The notes under the pieces were generated by a model that was given only the letters and a program-made list of their open reading frames with translations, did no database searches and had not been told where the DNA came from. From positions 238,064,554 to 238,128,553 of the forward strand of contig OY856186.1 in assembly GCA_963693315.1 (NCBI GenBank): a stretch of 64,000 nt of DNA, given 5' to 3'. Shown piece by piece: positions 46,196-58,535 of the stretch. A program made the position numbers and the translations under genes. This stretch comes from Diogma glabrata (taxonomy: Eukaryota > Arthropoda > Insecta > Diptera > Cylindrotomidae). Numbering within the stretch: the stretch's first letter is position 1; the number at the start of each line of letters is the position of its first letter.

Positions 46196-48820
46196 ATGAA
46201 TCCTCATCGTGATCGAGACACTGGAAGGACATGGGCTTCGGGTGCCGAAAAAAAAAGAAATAAGAAAAAACTTACAGATATGTTAAAGAAAATTAAACCA
46301 TTGACAAGTTTTTTTATTATATCATCAGGTACTAACACAACTTTTGATGCAGGTGCTAGTACTTCGCAAGATGTTTCAGAAAAATTGGTAGATATTTTAT
46401 CTGACCAGTCTGAAACATCTTTAGGGTCTTTATCTTTTGTTGTTTCAAATTCTGAAGTTTCTGCTGTCCTATTACCAGACACCCATGAAAAAGATTTTGA
46501 AATGAATTTGTCTCAAGAGTCTTCGTTAGCTTCCAATAATTTTGTTTTAGCTTCGAATCCCAAATTGCATGAAACACAACAAGACATAACTGGTGTGGTT
46601 ATTGTTCCGACGACCCGGCGTTACGGCCCATTTCGTTTAATGAACGAGAAAGAGTCGATATTGTTAAAAAAGGACCGAGTCAGCTTAAACAAATAAATTT
46701 TAAAGCCGATAAATCGGGTTGCAGATTTAATACTAGTTTCTACACGAGACTTCTTGCTAACGGTGAAGAAGTTTCTAGAAGCTGGCTAGTGTATTCTATA
46801 CAAAATAATTCGGTATTTTGCCTTTGTTGCAAAATTTTTTTCTACCCGAAAAATATGTTTATCGTCGACTGAAAGTTATTCAGAATGGAAAAATATAGGT
46901 TCTAGCTTAAAACAACATGATAAATCTCAGGATCACATTAGCTGTATAAAAAAATGGATGAATATGTCAGTTAATTTAAAATCAAATGCAACAATTGATC
47001 AAAATTTGCAGAGAATGATAGAAAATGAGAAGAAACATTGGCGCTTGATACTTGAACGTCTTTTTGCTATAGTGCTAATGTTAGCTGAGAGATCATTACC
47101 TTTTAGTGGACACCGTGAGCAACTTTATCAGCCTAATAATGGACACTTCTTGGCGCACAAGTAGAACTTATTGCAAAATTTGATCCAGTTATGTTAAATC
47201 ATCTCAAACGAATAAAAAATAAAGAATGCTTTGACACTTATCTTGGAAAAGATGTGCAAAATGAAATAATTGGACTTATATCGAGAAGAATACTGAAAAC
47301 TATCGTATCTTCTGTACAGTCATCAAAATATTTTTCTGTTATTATGGATTGCACTCCTGATGTAAGTCATAAGGAACAGCTTTCAATTCTTTTGAGATGC
47401 GTTAAAATTAATCAGGAAGAAGTACAAATTGAAGAATTTTTTTGTGGTTTTTTTCACAAAACTGATACCACTGGTTCAGGTTTAGTTGAAATTTTTTTAG
47501 ATTTATTAGCTGAGTATGATCTGGATTTAATGAATTGTCGCGGGCAATCGTATGATAATGGTGCTAATATGCGAGGGCAATACAAAAGGGTTCAAGCTTT
47601 AATCAAAGAAAAAAATCCCAGAGCTCCTTACGTTCCATGTTCTAACCACACATTTAATCTAATGGTATGTGATGCTGCGAAATCAGTATCAATTGCAATT
47701 AACTTTTTTGGTACTGTTCAACGAATTTTTACATTTTTTGCTGCATCAACCGTTCGATGGGACATACTGCAAAGTGTTTGTAAAATGACTGTTAAATCAT
47801 TATCAGATACGTGTTGGGAAAGCGTATAAATAGTATAAAAGTTGTAAAAGATATTTTGGTTCAAATTATAGAAGCTTTATACAAAGTTGCAGATTCAAGT
47901 TCAATTGGAGTTGCTGTTTCTGAAGCTCACGGTCTTGCGAATGAAATATCCTCATATCAGTTTATACTTTCACTTACAATTTGGCATGATATATTGTATG
48001 AAATTAACAAAGTAAGTAAAGTTATGCAGAATCCCTCGGCAGATATTTCTATTATGATAAACTTGGTGGAAACTACGAACAAATTTTTAGAATCATTCCA
48101 CTTCTGAATGAATCATTTGAAGCGATTTTTAAAAAATCTGAAGAAAAAGCTATAAAATTAGGTACTGAGCCAGTATTCCCTCAAGTGCGGCCTAGCCGAA
48201 AACGACGTTTTTTTGAATATGAAGGAACTGATACACCTCTAAATGGAAAGTCTAAATATAAAGTAGATTTTTTTAATGCAATAATTGATGTTGCATTAGT
48301 AAGCTTAAATGAAAGATTCAAAATGCTTGATTCATACAACAAAATAATTGGTTTTTTAACCCGTACCGCAAAAATGCGAAGTTTAGATGCAAATGAATTG
48401 TTGAATGATTGTAAAAATATAGAAATATCACTGAGAAATCCTAGTACAGAAGAATCGGACGTGAACCATGAAGAATTATACTCGGAAATAAATACATTTT
48501 TAAGAATGGAAGCTTCGGCGGAATCGAAAGATGCACTGGAAAATTTGAAGTATATTACGGCAAATTCTTTAATCGAAATTTTTCCAAATTTATTTATTGC
48601 CCTACGAATTTTACTAACTTCCCCTATTTCAGTGACAAGCGCAGAGAGGTCATTTTCCAAATTAAAACTCACAAAAAACTATTTAAGTTCCACTATGGGT
48701 CAAGACCGCTTATCTGCATTAGCTTTAATTTCCATTGAAAATAAAGTAAGTCGGTCCTTGGACTGTTCTGATTTAATTGATGAGTTTGCGTCTTTAAAAG
48801 TCCGAAAGGTTAAGTTTTAA
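46196..48820 (+). pseudogene. hAT-A transposase, zinc-finger/MYM-like, decayed
   Basis: Begins MNPHRDRDTGRTWASGAEKK, a typical opening of this family, with a Ser-rich leader and RYGPFRLMNEKE before a frameshift near 46660. The zinc-finger region reads SWLVYSIQNNSVFCLCCKIF, then LKQHDKSQDHISCIKKW. The core has FSVIMDCTPDVSHKEQLS (first Asp), NCRGQSYDNGANMRGQYKRV (second Asp) and YVPCSNHTFNLMVCDA (Cys/His pair). The C-terminal hAT dimerisation block reads SPISVTSAERSFSKLKLTKN, with the Glu expected to complete the DDE triad, then QDRLSALALISIEN. All catalytic-type positions are still visible, but frameshifts or stops near 46660, 46860, 47160, 47825 and 48110 inactivate it. Better preserved than hAT-B's gene in the catalytic core. 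Confidence 0.88.
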
Positions 48821-49519
48821 GTCAATGATCCTCCTGAAATCTGCGAAAAAAATAAATGGTACCGCATTTTGAGTAGTCTTATTAGTGCATCTTCATCCAA
48901 AATAAAAAAAATACTTTATGTACATTTAAAACCTATGTGCGTTTTTTGTCTCGTTATGTTCTAATAAATATCCAAAACACCATAGACCACAAGAATTAAA
49001 AACTCAACTAATATAATAGAAAATTTGCTTATGGCCTCGCATATGGTAAATCCGCCACTGATCTATGGCTAGATTTCGTCTTACATGCAAAATTTCATTT
49101 TGATATCTTTAATAGTTTGGGATGAGTATGCGGACAATGGAAATGCCGAATCGGGGGAAAATGGAGCTTCGCTCCAATAATAAATTTTTAGGAATAAATA
49201 AGTATATATTGCATTATATGAACAAAATTTGAGTTGGGTATAGTGTATTAGTGCGTGCAATTGTGCGACCGTCTAATTTTAGTTCTATAATTTTCACTCC
49301 TGGCACTTTTTACAAGTTCTAATGCGGTTTTCTTGACAACAAAACAAAACCAATGTCTGGAACATATCTTAGGTGAAAGACTAAATCTTTAGAACTCCGA
49401 AAAAAAAGAAAAAAGATACTTTTGGGCTACAGCATCTTTGAAAATAATTTTTTTGAATAAATAAAACTGAACAATTTCATAAAAAATAAGTAAGTAGTCT
49501 TATGAATCAGCAAACACGT

Positions 49520-50345
49520 TCGTAAGGCACTCGATACGCTAAATTTAAGGTTTATGAGCACTGCTGATGCAGAAGTAAAGCATTGCGAGGATATTTTAAA
49601 AACCTATAAGATGTTGCTGATGAAGCTCTTAGTCGCCAAAATATGAAATTGCTTGCTAATAATACTATTCTTAAATTTTTGCTCACAAAATTGGAGAAAG
49701 AGAAGCCCGATTTGGGCCACGAGTTTTTATCAAGATTAAAAAGGAAAATAACAGATCGTAGATCTGACCCTTTTTTATCTGGCTTAAAATTTTTGCACGT
49801 GCCGATAAACATCTTTTGTGACTAATCTGAATTGTTCCAGATATGTTCGTGAACAGAATTAATTAAAGAAGCCAAAATGAACCTGGTTGGTTCGTATTTC
49901 CTACAAGCATTCAAAAAGATCAAGCATCGTCTGATTCTAACGATGATGCCATAGATGATGTCAGCAACAGCAACCAAGAAGAACATCTGGGAAAACGATA
50001 TTTAGCATATATTTAAATTAAAAATTTAATTTTATATTTAAATTTAAAAGTTCAAAATCCAACGCAAAGAATGAACAACATATGGGCCTAATTAATTTTT
50101 TTTCGTTGTTTAGGAACGAACAAAATGTAAATGAAAAAAGGGAGCAGAACACACAAAACAATCAAATACTAATCGCGGCACTTAACACAATTAAGGCAAC
50201 ATCAACTCAAAATGAGTGCGATTTTTTAATATTGGGCAATTTTGTGATGCAAAAGCGTAATCGATAGTCAGAAGCAGCCATTGACGGTCTGTGGTTTTTG
50301 AAATTCTTTTAAAAACATATTGTAGGATCGTAGGCAAATATATAT
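49520..50345 (+). pseudogene. Third hAT transposase remnant (C-terminal half)
   Basis: A frame at 49643-49825 reads LLANNTILKFLLTKLEKEKP, then SRLKRKITDRRSDPFLSGLK and FLHVP, the pattern preceding the dimerisation domain in Ac-like hAT proteins. After a gap with PGWFVFPTSIQKD, a 3' splice-like TTTCGTTGTTTAG at about 50101-50114 precedes ALNTIKATSTQNECDFLILG and NFVMQKRNR, then a stop and SEAAIDGLWFLKFF. This corresponds to the usual hAT ending with TSVEAER-type and NRLSD-type motifs, with several substitutions and stops. It is outside hAT-A and of a different lineage from the two larger elements. TIRs were not found. Confidence 0.6.
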
Positions 50346-52770
50346 TGTAGGCAAAACAGGATCGTTTGTTAGAAAAGCAGATATAAAAAGTAGTGACCAT
50401 TACAGTTGCAGATACTGGTAGACTTATAGATTTTCTTTCCTATCAAGTTTAGTGTTACATGACTTTTTTAATTTTAAATGGGGCTGTTATTCAAATGTTG
50501 TTTAAAAACATATGTGTAAAATTGCATGAAGTCACTTTGAATACAAAACTGACCATAGATCAACCGCTTGAATTGATCAAATAGGCGAATGTGATAGCAT
50601 TCCATTGGAAATCACAATATCGATCATATACTGAAACGATTATTTACTAGAAATTGTAAGGAGTACGCCATTAAAGCACACGGTAAACAAATGAAATTAT
50701 TTGTCATAACTAATAGATTGGATTTTAAAAACACATAGAACCTAGGTATTTTTGTGTTGTCGTTTTCGAAAAAAAAAAATTATAGATCAGAATAGGTTTA
50801 ATGTAACAAAAATGTGTGACCTGTTCCAAAATGTTAAAGCTACCCAACCTCTACTACTAAACAAAAAATTTATATAATATAATGATATGAAACATAAAAC
50901 CAACGGTTTTCTTTTGAAACTAATAAAAATAAAAAAAAATTAAACTTTAAATTTACGATCCACCAGATTACTACCACGTCTTAAACGCACCTCAATCACT
51001 ATAAAAATTCAATTTCAACAAACAAACATCAAATCGTTTTTATTTGTAGTTTATTCCCATTTGTATCTCTTAGATATTGTATTGCAATAATATTATTATT
51101 ACTATTACTATTATTCTATTTATTTTTATTATTATTGCATTTTCATTGTATGCTAATTAGTAAGATTTTTCTTATACTTTAATCTTGTGTTGAAACATAG
51201 CAACAATAGTATAGTAATAAAAAACACTAACGACAAAGAAATTGATCGCGCACGGTGTGGTGTCAATCAAAACGTTTACAAACAAAATGTTTGAAGATAA
51301 AATGCCAATAAAATTCTAGGATTTATTATCAAATGTATGGCTATTGAGTAATAAATTAGTGGCTGCTGTTATAACGGTATATAAAAAATAAAACTTTATT
51401 TATGTTTTGAGGCATTGTTGTTCTGGTTTTAAGAACGCACATACTTTCGAAAACAGTCGGACAGATTATCGATTTATTGCTAAAAAAGCAAATTAGATTT
51501 GTCAAGAGAAAATTGGTCAACTAACCACTTATTCGAAAACTAATTAACTACACTTCAACCAAAATATAAACGTTATAATATCAACAACATTTTCAAGTGA
51601 AGATTTATTTAAACGTTACGAACATCCACGTTGAAATTTGATTTATTTGTTGGAGCTTGCTCCAAAAAATGAATGAATGACTATTCAACGTTTCCTAGAT
51701 TTACGAGGTGTCACAAACTGTAGAAAAACACCAGTTGTCCGATAAATAATTTTGAAGATGACTGTTTACTCCACAAAAAATTGTCTCTTTATCATCAAGT
51801 GGTGCACAAAACATGAACGAATAAATCCGGTCTGGAGGGACGCTACCATAATCATAAACGAGGACGTAGAAAAAGTCGCCAAAATGTGGTCAATTTTAAT
51901 TTCACTAAAATATAGCTATTGATTGTTTCCAGATCAAAAACCGAGTTCCCGGAGTTACAATCAGATAATGTAATAATTTTAGGGAATCCATCGGTTTTGT
52001 TGCATGGATATTGGGTGCAACTTAAACATCTAAACATTTGTATAATTTTACGCCACGTATTGAATAAGCAAGTACATTAACTTTCCAAATTTTTTCTAGT
52101 TTTGATATTTTCTGTATCAAAACGCAATTTTGAACCCGACATTGATAGTGTTAAATCTTGCGTAATTTTTTGGATGTTGTAGGAATGATTGTATGATTTA
52201 AATTTACAAATGTTCTCCAGTTCAAAAAGCAATTTTGCCTATTTTAAGTGGGAAAATGAGTGGTTTGTAATTAATTTTAACGTTTAATCAAAGAAAGGGT
52301 TATAGTAATAACATTTAGGGCAATTTGTTAGACGTGGAATACAAATTTAAATTGACTATGCATTGTGTAGTGCAACAAATTCTTTCAAATGCCTAATACA
52401 ATATTATCGCTTACATATCTAAAACATATCGTTTTTTTAATATATCTTTTTCCATTAGTGGAATCGTAGATACAACGTAAAAAAGAGCAAATGAGACAAT
52501 GGTATGTTTGAAGACCTTTGAGTTCATTTCGAATTACTTCTAAAATCACTTCATCATCTAGGCAGAAAAAGGATCATTCTGCAAATGTCGTGGATATTCA
52601 AATATTCGATTTACAGTTTAATTATATATTTGATTACAAATGGTCCTTACAACTTAAAAAACAAAAATTAAATTTCTTTGTAAATTTGTTTAATTTTTAA
52701 AAACTTGCTTATTTTAATTTTAGCACAACTAGTTTCTGTATCCAAAATATCATCTGCAGGTCCGTATTTC
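50346..52770. other. AT-rich spacer, no gene seen
   Basis: No convincing frame or repeat. Confidence 0.5.
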
Positions 52771-52779
52771 AACTTCGAA

Positions 52780-53125
52780 TTTTCTATAAGTTTCTTAATA
52801 TTATAAAAGAATAAATTTAAACATAAGCAAACCGACATGAAACAAGACAAAATATTTTTTTTTTAAATTTATAATTTTTTAAGGCACTAAATTGATTAAT
52901 CAAAGTGCCCGTTTGTGTTTTGTGTTTTTTTTTCATTACTTTCACAAACAAATTTCTTACGCACATAACCTGAGATAGAAAATTAGATAAAATTCATCAA
53001 TTTAATATTAAAAAGTCATATTATCTCATAAAAATTTAAATGAAACCAGCCATTTTATAAAACCTAAATTTACTTTTCCATTCTTTCATTTATTATTACT
53101 ATCATTAAATAAATTTCCTTTAGCT
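52780..53125 (-). repeat. Interspersed repeat, diverged copy 3
   Basis: Shares with 54.7-55.0 kb the phrases GACATGAAACAAGACAAA, TTTCTT(A/T)CGCACATAA and AATGAAACCAGCCAT or AATAAAACCAGCCAT, in the same order and spacing. Much more diverged than copies 1 and 2. Confidence 0.5.
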
Positions 53126-53129
53126 GCGT

Positions 53130-54680
53130 TTTTTATTATTCATAATACATATGATTGAAATGTGTGTGCATATATGTGCTATGGAGTTTTACCACATTGT
53201 AATGTAATGGTGCAAAGGATATAATCATAAAACAAGGATATTCAGATATTTTTCTAATGATTTGCTATTTTATTTCGGTGCCGGCCTTTAAATTTCAACA
53301 AACATAAAACATTGTTTTAGTTAATTGCTTTGTTGCGTCAGACAATATCAATTAATAATACATATTTCTGTCTACTTAAATGATGAAACATTTTTTTTGT
53401 AGAGCTTGCATATAGATATATAATACGGTTTCAGTCGTAGAGAAATTGTTCATTGAGATGATGTATGGAAACAGGTTGACTTGCATTTTATATTGAGATG
53501 AGATGAATTTTAAAATTGTATGCAATGAAAAGAATAATTAGAGAGAAGCAAGAGATGGATAACTGTTTGATCGCATTTGTAATTTAAAATCAAATAGTTA
53601 AGAATGTCCCTCAAAATAATTTAATGTGTTTACTAATGTTGATCAAATGAGGTTGAATCAAAGCTTATGTATATTAAAAGCAAAACAAATTTTTAGTATT
53701 TGAATAATTTAAAATAAAATTATATGTGGGTTAGTTCCAACATTGAGTTGATTTTTATTTATTTTTTTTCATATGCAATGGGCTGTGGTAAAAATTATGT
53801 GGTGAAATAAAAATAAAACCGTCCAACACATTTTTTTTACAACATGACACGGTGATCGCCTCATTTCTCGTTATTGTATGTTTAATTAGGATATTCATAA
53901 ATTTAATGCACAAGAAACCAAAAGAACAATGGCCAACCAAACTATCCGGTTTGGAAGAGTTTGGAAGGGAAACGTATATCAAAATACCACATCCAGTTTT
54001 TTATCTGCGTTTGTTTCTTAAGATGGACTATTAATACAATTACAAGAAGACGTAAACAATTTGGAAGTGGATCATACACCGAAAGAAAAAATCTTGCTTG
54101 ATTCAAACATGTTGCATTGTTAATCGAAAATTAAGTGAAAATTGGGGAACTAAATACGTTAGTGATTGTATCAACCACCGCTCCGTATTTAAATTAACAA
54201 TTTAACCGTTGTTGATATATTTTTTTATAAGTATCACAAACATATTTGATTTAACCATGTTTGTAGTTGAGTCAATTATGATTTAATTTTCAATTGACTA
54301 CAAACGTGGTAAATTAAAAATTAGACTAAAAATAGTGATATTGAATACGTTTGTGATAGAATCAAGCAATACGCCGTATTAAATCTTTTGGTTTGGTACA
54401 TCTTTGTTTTGTTTTTGCTGCTATCGATGTTTGTATGGGTTCGTTTTTTTCGTAAATATAATATTTGAAATTTTTTATATTAGAAGTATGTATTTCGCAT
54501 CAATCCCGACAAACATTTTTATGCATAAAACTAGCGTTCGTATATTTACGTTCTAAATAGAAAATGTATGAGTGTGATTTTGTTTGTAAAGGATGCGTCC
54601 ATTTTTTCGCCATTTTTTTAATGATACGATTTAAAAGACCAAAATTCAGAAATCAAAAAATTTAAATATTTGAATTATGT
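53130..54680. other. AT-rich spacer, no gene seen
   Basis: Contains the second copy of the 41-base block (about 53156-53197) and a small inverted repeat at about 54262-54310 (TTTGTAGTTGAGTCAATTAT against its approximate inverse). Confidence 0.45.
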
Positions 54681-54689
54681 GTAGAAAAT

Positions 54690-55264
54690 TATACTAATTT
54701 TCCATAATTTTCTCATTATTATGAAAAATTAAATTAAAATATCGATAAATGGACATGAAACAAGACAAATAAAAAATATTAAAAAAATATAATAATTTTT
54801 TTAAATCACCAAAATTAATTATAGAAAGGGCCTGTTTCACTAACGATATTTTTGTTATAACATTAACTGAAAAATTTCTTTCGCACATAATTTTATATGC
54901 AAATAATATGAAAATTATTTAAATCAATTAAACACATCTAAATTATTTCCTAAAGTAAAATGTTAAATAAAACCAGCCATGTTAAAATATATAAAAACTT
55001 TTTATTTTTCTATTCTTTTGTTTATTAGTTTCTTTTCTCCTGGTTTTTTATTTTAACAAACACAATAATTTTCAAACAAAAACATGAACAAACTGAACTG
55101 AAAAATATGAACAAGAAAAATTGATCACGCCGTGGTTGATTTAAATAATGATAATTGTTACGTTTTTTAAAATAAATTGACAATGCTACATTGGTTAAAA
55201 TAATTACGTTCGTATTAGACGCAAAATCAAACAAGCTTTGTAGTTGATTCTACCAACGTTTTTT
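54690..55264 (-). repeat. Interspersed repeat, copy 2
   Basis: Reverse complement of 1152-1643 and extends about 90 bases beyond the point where copy 1 is cut off by the minisatellite unit, so it shows the uninterrupted family sequence. No coding capacity beyond the shared 60-70-codon frame. Confidence 0.75.
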
Positions 55265-55269
55265 TTTCG

Positions 55270-57385
55270 GTGTGCAACATATTTAACATATTTTGTCTAA
55301 TTAAAATTTATACAATATTTGTCGATTTTTTTGTGTTAAATGGGTTGTTTAGTGAAGAACATCCTCTTCCCCTTGAAAAAATTAAGGTTTGCAACTTTTT
55401 TTTAAGATATTGTTAATCATTGTTCCCTGAAATAATTTGTATTTTACCGATTTTATGCTGTTGATATAATTCTAATTTTTACTGTAACGCTTTTGTTACG
55501 CTTTCCATTTTGTGAAAATTTTAATAAAATGGTTAGTTGAATAGCAAAATTAAATCAGAAAATGTTTTAGATTAGCAAAATAAAAAAAGGATTAGTTAAA
55601 TAAATAAGTAAGTTTATAGTTAATTTAAATTAGAAAAATTAGAGTTATTAAATGGTTGTAGTCAAATTTATAGTTAACATTTTGTGTGAAGTTAAATTTT
55701 GTAAGTTGTAGGGTAAAATTCCATGAACATATTAGTGAGAATATATAAACTCTTGTTATTATAAAATTTAACATGACGTCGCCATAGATAAACTCTGAGA
55801 GAGGTAAACTCTGAATCTTCTACATTTTATGTAACATCTATAGATAGAATCGAGATCCTATTCAATTTAACGACTATATAAAATACACATGAGGTTATTC
55901 GAATGTAAAATATATATTTTTCCTTATTCACTACATGATCACACCTTAAGTCATCACAACAATATAATTTTATTTTCATTTGATTTTTCTTACAAAAACA
56001 AATTACAATTGTACTACATCAACAAAATATAAGAACTTTTAAATAATAAATAAATTTAAATAACTATAAGCAAAATAACATATTCATCCACCTTCCCAAT
56101 TGTAATGATGAAATTACAAACCTTACACGTTTTTCATTTAAATTCATTTAAACGATATTCGTTCTTTTTTTCTTCCTTCAACTCTTCACGATTTTCAATT
56201 GAAACAAAGCAAAATTATTCAAATTCAAATCAATTTATATATTTTTCACAAATTTTAGTATGTAATTTTTTTATGTTCATTCTATTTGTGATTGACATTT
56301 CCCCTTCAAAATCGACATGAAACTATAAAGTTACATTAAAGAATAACAACAGAAATTTACAAGAAATTAAAGAAAACAAATTTAAATAAATATTACGTTA
56401 ATTTATCTGCTCAATTGCTCTGTAATAAGGTAAATGTAATTATTGTGCAACATTGTGATTTCAAAAAGTTTTACTTTTAGTTTTTTAATTGGTAGCTTTT
56501 GCATATATCCGAGGGTTTTGATAAGTTTTTGAACCACATATATATTACTTATTTGCTATAGTTCCAACGTGGATGAAATATGTGGCTACAAACTTCTAAA
56601 TAGATTGTTCATATATTAATGTGAATTATATTGACAAATAAATCAATTTATTATTTCAAAATTATTAACTTTACTTGCATACATCCACCCACTCATTAAG
56701 GAGTTAACTCAAAAGTCTAGAGCAATAATATCGTTTTTAAGATGGGTAACTTGTTACATTATAGGTTATTATTCATATAATTGCTACACAAACTAAGCCA
56801 TATGACCCAAAATAACAACTGAATTACAATATTTGACTCGATTTACAGTTTGGCTTATATTTTTATTGAATTTAAAACAGGGAAAATTTCTATAAAACTG
56901 AAACCGATCTTTCAAAAAATTATTAATCAAAGCAGTTCTTATTTCCATAGCTTCTCAAATTATAATTATTTTTAAAAGTGAATCGGTCATTTCAAAAACC
57001 TCATAAGTCACTCAATTAGAATTTTTCAGAAATCAATAAAAACTGTTTCATAGACAAACAAATGAGTTTTAAAGGACTTTTTTATGTTTAATTTAGTATT
57101 TGAGTGGTGAAAAATTAAAATAGCGAATAACCTATACAATTTATTAATAGAAATAATGAAAAAAACCTGAAAAACAGTTCTTGACTTATGTTGTTTTAGC
57201 AAGAAATAGGGTTAGTGGTATAAAGTTTAATCAAAAAAATCGTAGTAATCATATTTTTTATTGCTTATTATTGAGAATTACACTTAAAAATAATCTTATT
57301 AACATTTTACATGTATTAATTTGTCATGTTTTAATATCTTTATGGTACATAGTCATATTCTCGATCATTCTTAATTATGAGTTAA
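55270..57385. other. AT-rich spacer, no gene seen
   Basis: Only short biased frames. Confidence 0.5.
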
Positions 57386-57388
57386 TTC

Positions 57389-57590
57389 ATATATAATAGT
57401 ATAATACGTATATAATTCATATATAATTCATATATAATACGAATCCTCGAAAAGAGGACGAGTGTCATGGTTCCGTACCTGCGGTTCCTCTCGTCCTACG
57501 CAGGGATACAGGACTGCTATCGCTGTCGACTTACGTGGTTTTTACCCAGAATACGCACCTCCCTTTAAGGAGCCATTTTCTGCAAAAAAA
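57389..57590 (-). mobile_element. 28S rRNA-like SINE candidate
   Basis: Read on the minus strand, 57504-57461 gives CCTGCGTAGGACGAGAGGAA followed by CCGCAGGTACGGA. This matches the conserved region of nuclear 28S rRNA around the sarcin-ricin loop, with a few substitutions. About 80 bases of related or unrelated head precede it. A short hairpin (CCTCTTTTCGAGG) and a tail of ATATATGAATT-type repeats (57389-57440) follow. A conserved RNA-derived head with a simple-repeat tail is SINE architecture. It could also be a chance rDNA fragment captured by repair. Confidence 0.6.
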
Positions 57591-57599
57591 GCATGTTGG

Positions 57600-58310
57600 T
57601 AAAAAATGTGACTTAAGAGGTTTTTGAAATGACCGATTCAAGTGGATATTGAAGAATCACGATCATACCCATTAGTACCAAAAATACTTGCTACAATCAT
57701 AAAATCAAAAACATAGGTACAAAAAAAACTATCGTATTAGCCTGTTGTCTTCACTCACGATTTCTGTATTACGATTTCTTCTACAAAAAATTAAATAACT
57801 TTGTCATCTTATTTTATTACACCAAGGTGTTTTTACGAATGCAAATAGTCATAGTAGTTGAAGATAAATTTTATAATCGATTCATAAAACTATAAATTTG
57901 TGAACGTAACCAAACCATTTTGTTGCAAAAAAAATGTTTGTTACAAAAATATCCGCAGAAAGGAAATTATTGTTTCGAAAGAGAAATAAATATACAAATA
58001 TAATAAAACGATTTGTAAACGATTTGTCGAATGAAAATTCTTGTGATTTGCATAATATACTGGTTAGACATGAGATTTAGTATTTATGTTTGATTATTTA
58101 TTTGATTGCTTATTTTTGCATTGAAATAATACGAAGGTATAATACGCAATATCAAAATTCAAAATTCAATACGTCTCTATTTATATGCAACATCCAACAT
58201 GTATCCTACAGCAAAAATTTCTCTACCATGAAAGCTCTAACATAAAACATTCAAAATTCTATATGTGTTATTATGGTTCTCCATATTATTCACTGTTCGT
58301 GTGCTTTTAT
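57600..58310. other. AT-rich spacer, no gene seen
   Basis: Scattered AAATTCAA/ACATTCA phrases foreshadow the minisatellite to the right. Confidence 0.45.
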
Positions 58311-58313
58311 CAC

Positions 58314-58458
58314 TTTTGAATTAAAATGCAATATTTAAAAATATACTTTTTACTGTTTATTTTTAATTTTATTTTATTAATAATAATATTATTAATAAAA
58401 TAAAATTAAAAATAAACAGTAAAAAGTATATTTTTAAATATTGCGTTTTAATTCAAAA
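58314..58458. repeat. Near-perfect 145-bp palindrome
   Basis: Arms of 72 bases are perfect complements around 58386 with a single mismatch near 58329/58443 and no spacer. Very AT-rich. It could be a cruciform-forming natural palindrome, a MITE, or a foldback artefact of sequencing or assembly. Confidence 0.85.
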
Positions 58459-58535
58459 TTCGACATTCAACATTCAATTAAATCAGAAAATTATTTGTGA
58501 TATAACATCACCCGGATGGAAAGTCTCCCATCAAG

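Larger units (their letters stand above)
39875..49060 (+). mobile_element. hAT-A: outer hAT transposon of a three-layer nest
   Basis: Inverted termini CAGTAGCGGTTTTA and TAAATCCGCCACTG are flanked by an exact 8-bp duplication ATCTATGG (39867-39874 and 49061-49068). After subtracting hAT-B and one copy of its target duplication, hAT-A is about 3.6 kb. Subterminal GCCTCGCA phrases occur near both ends. The transposase gene lies to the right of the insertion. Confidence 0.92.
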
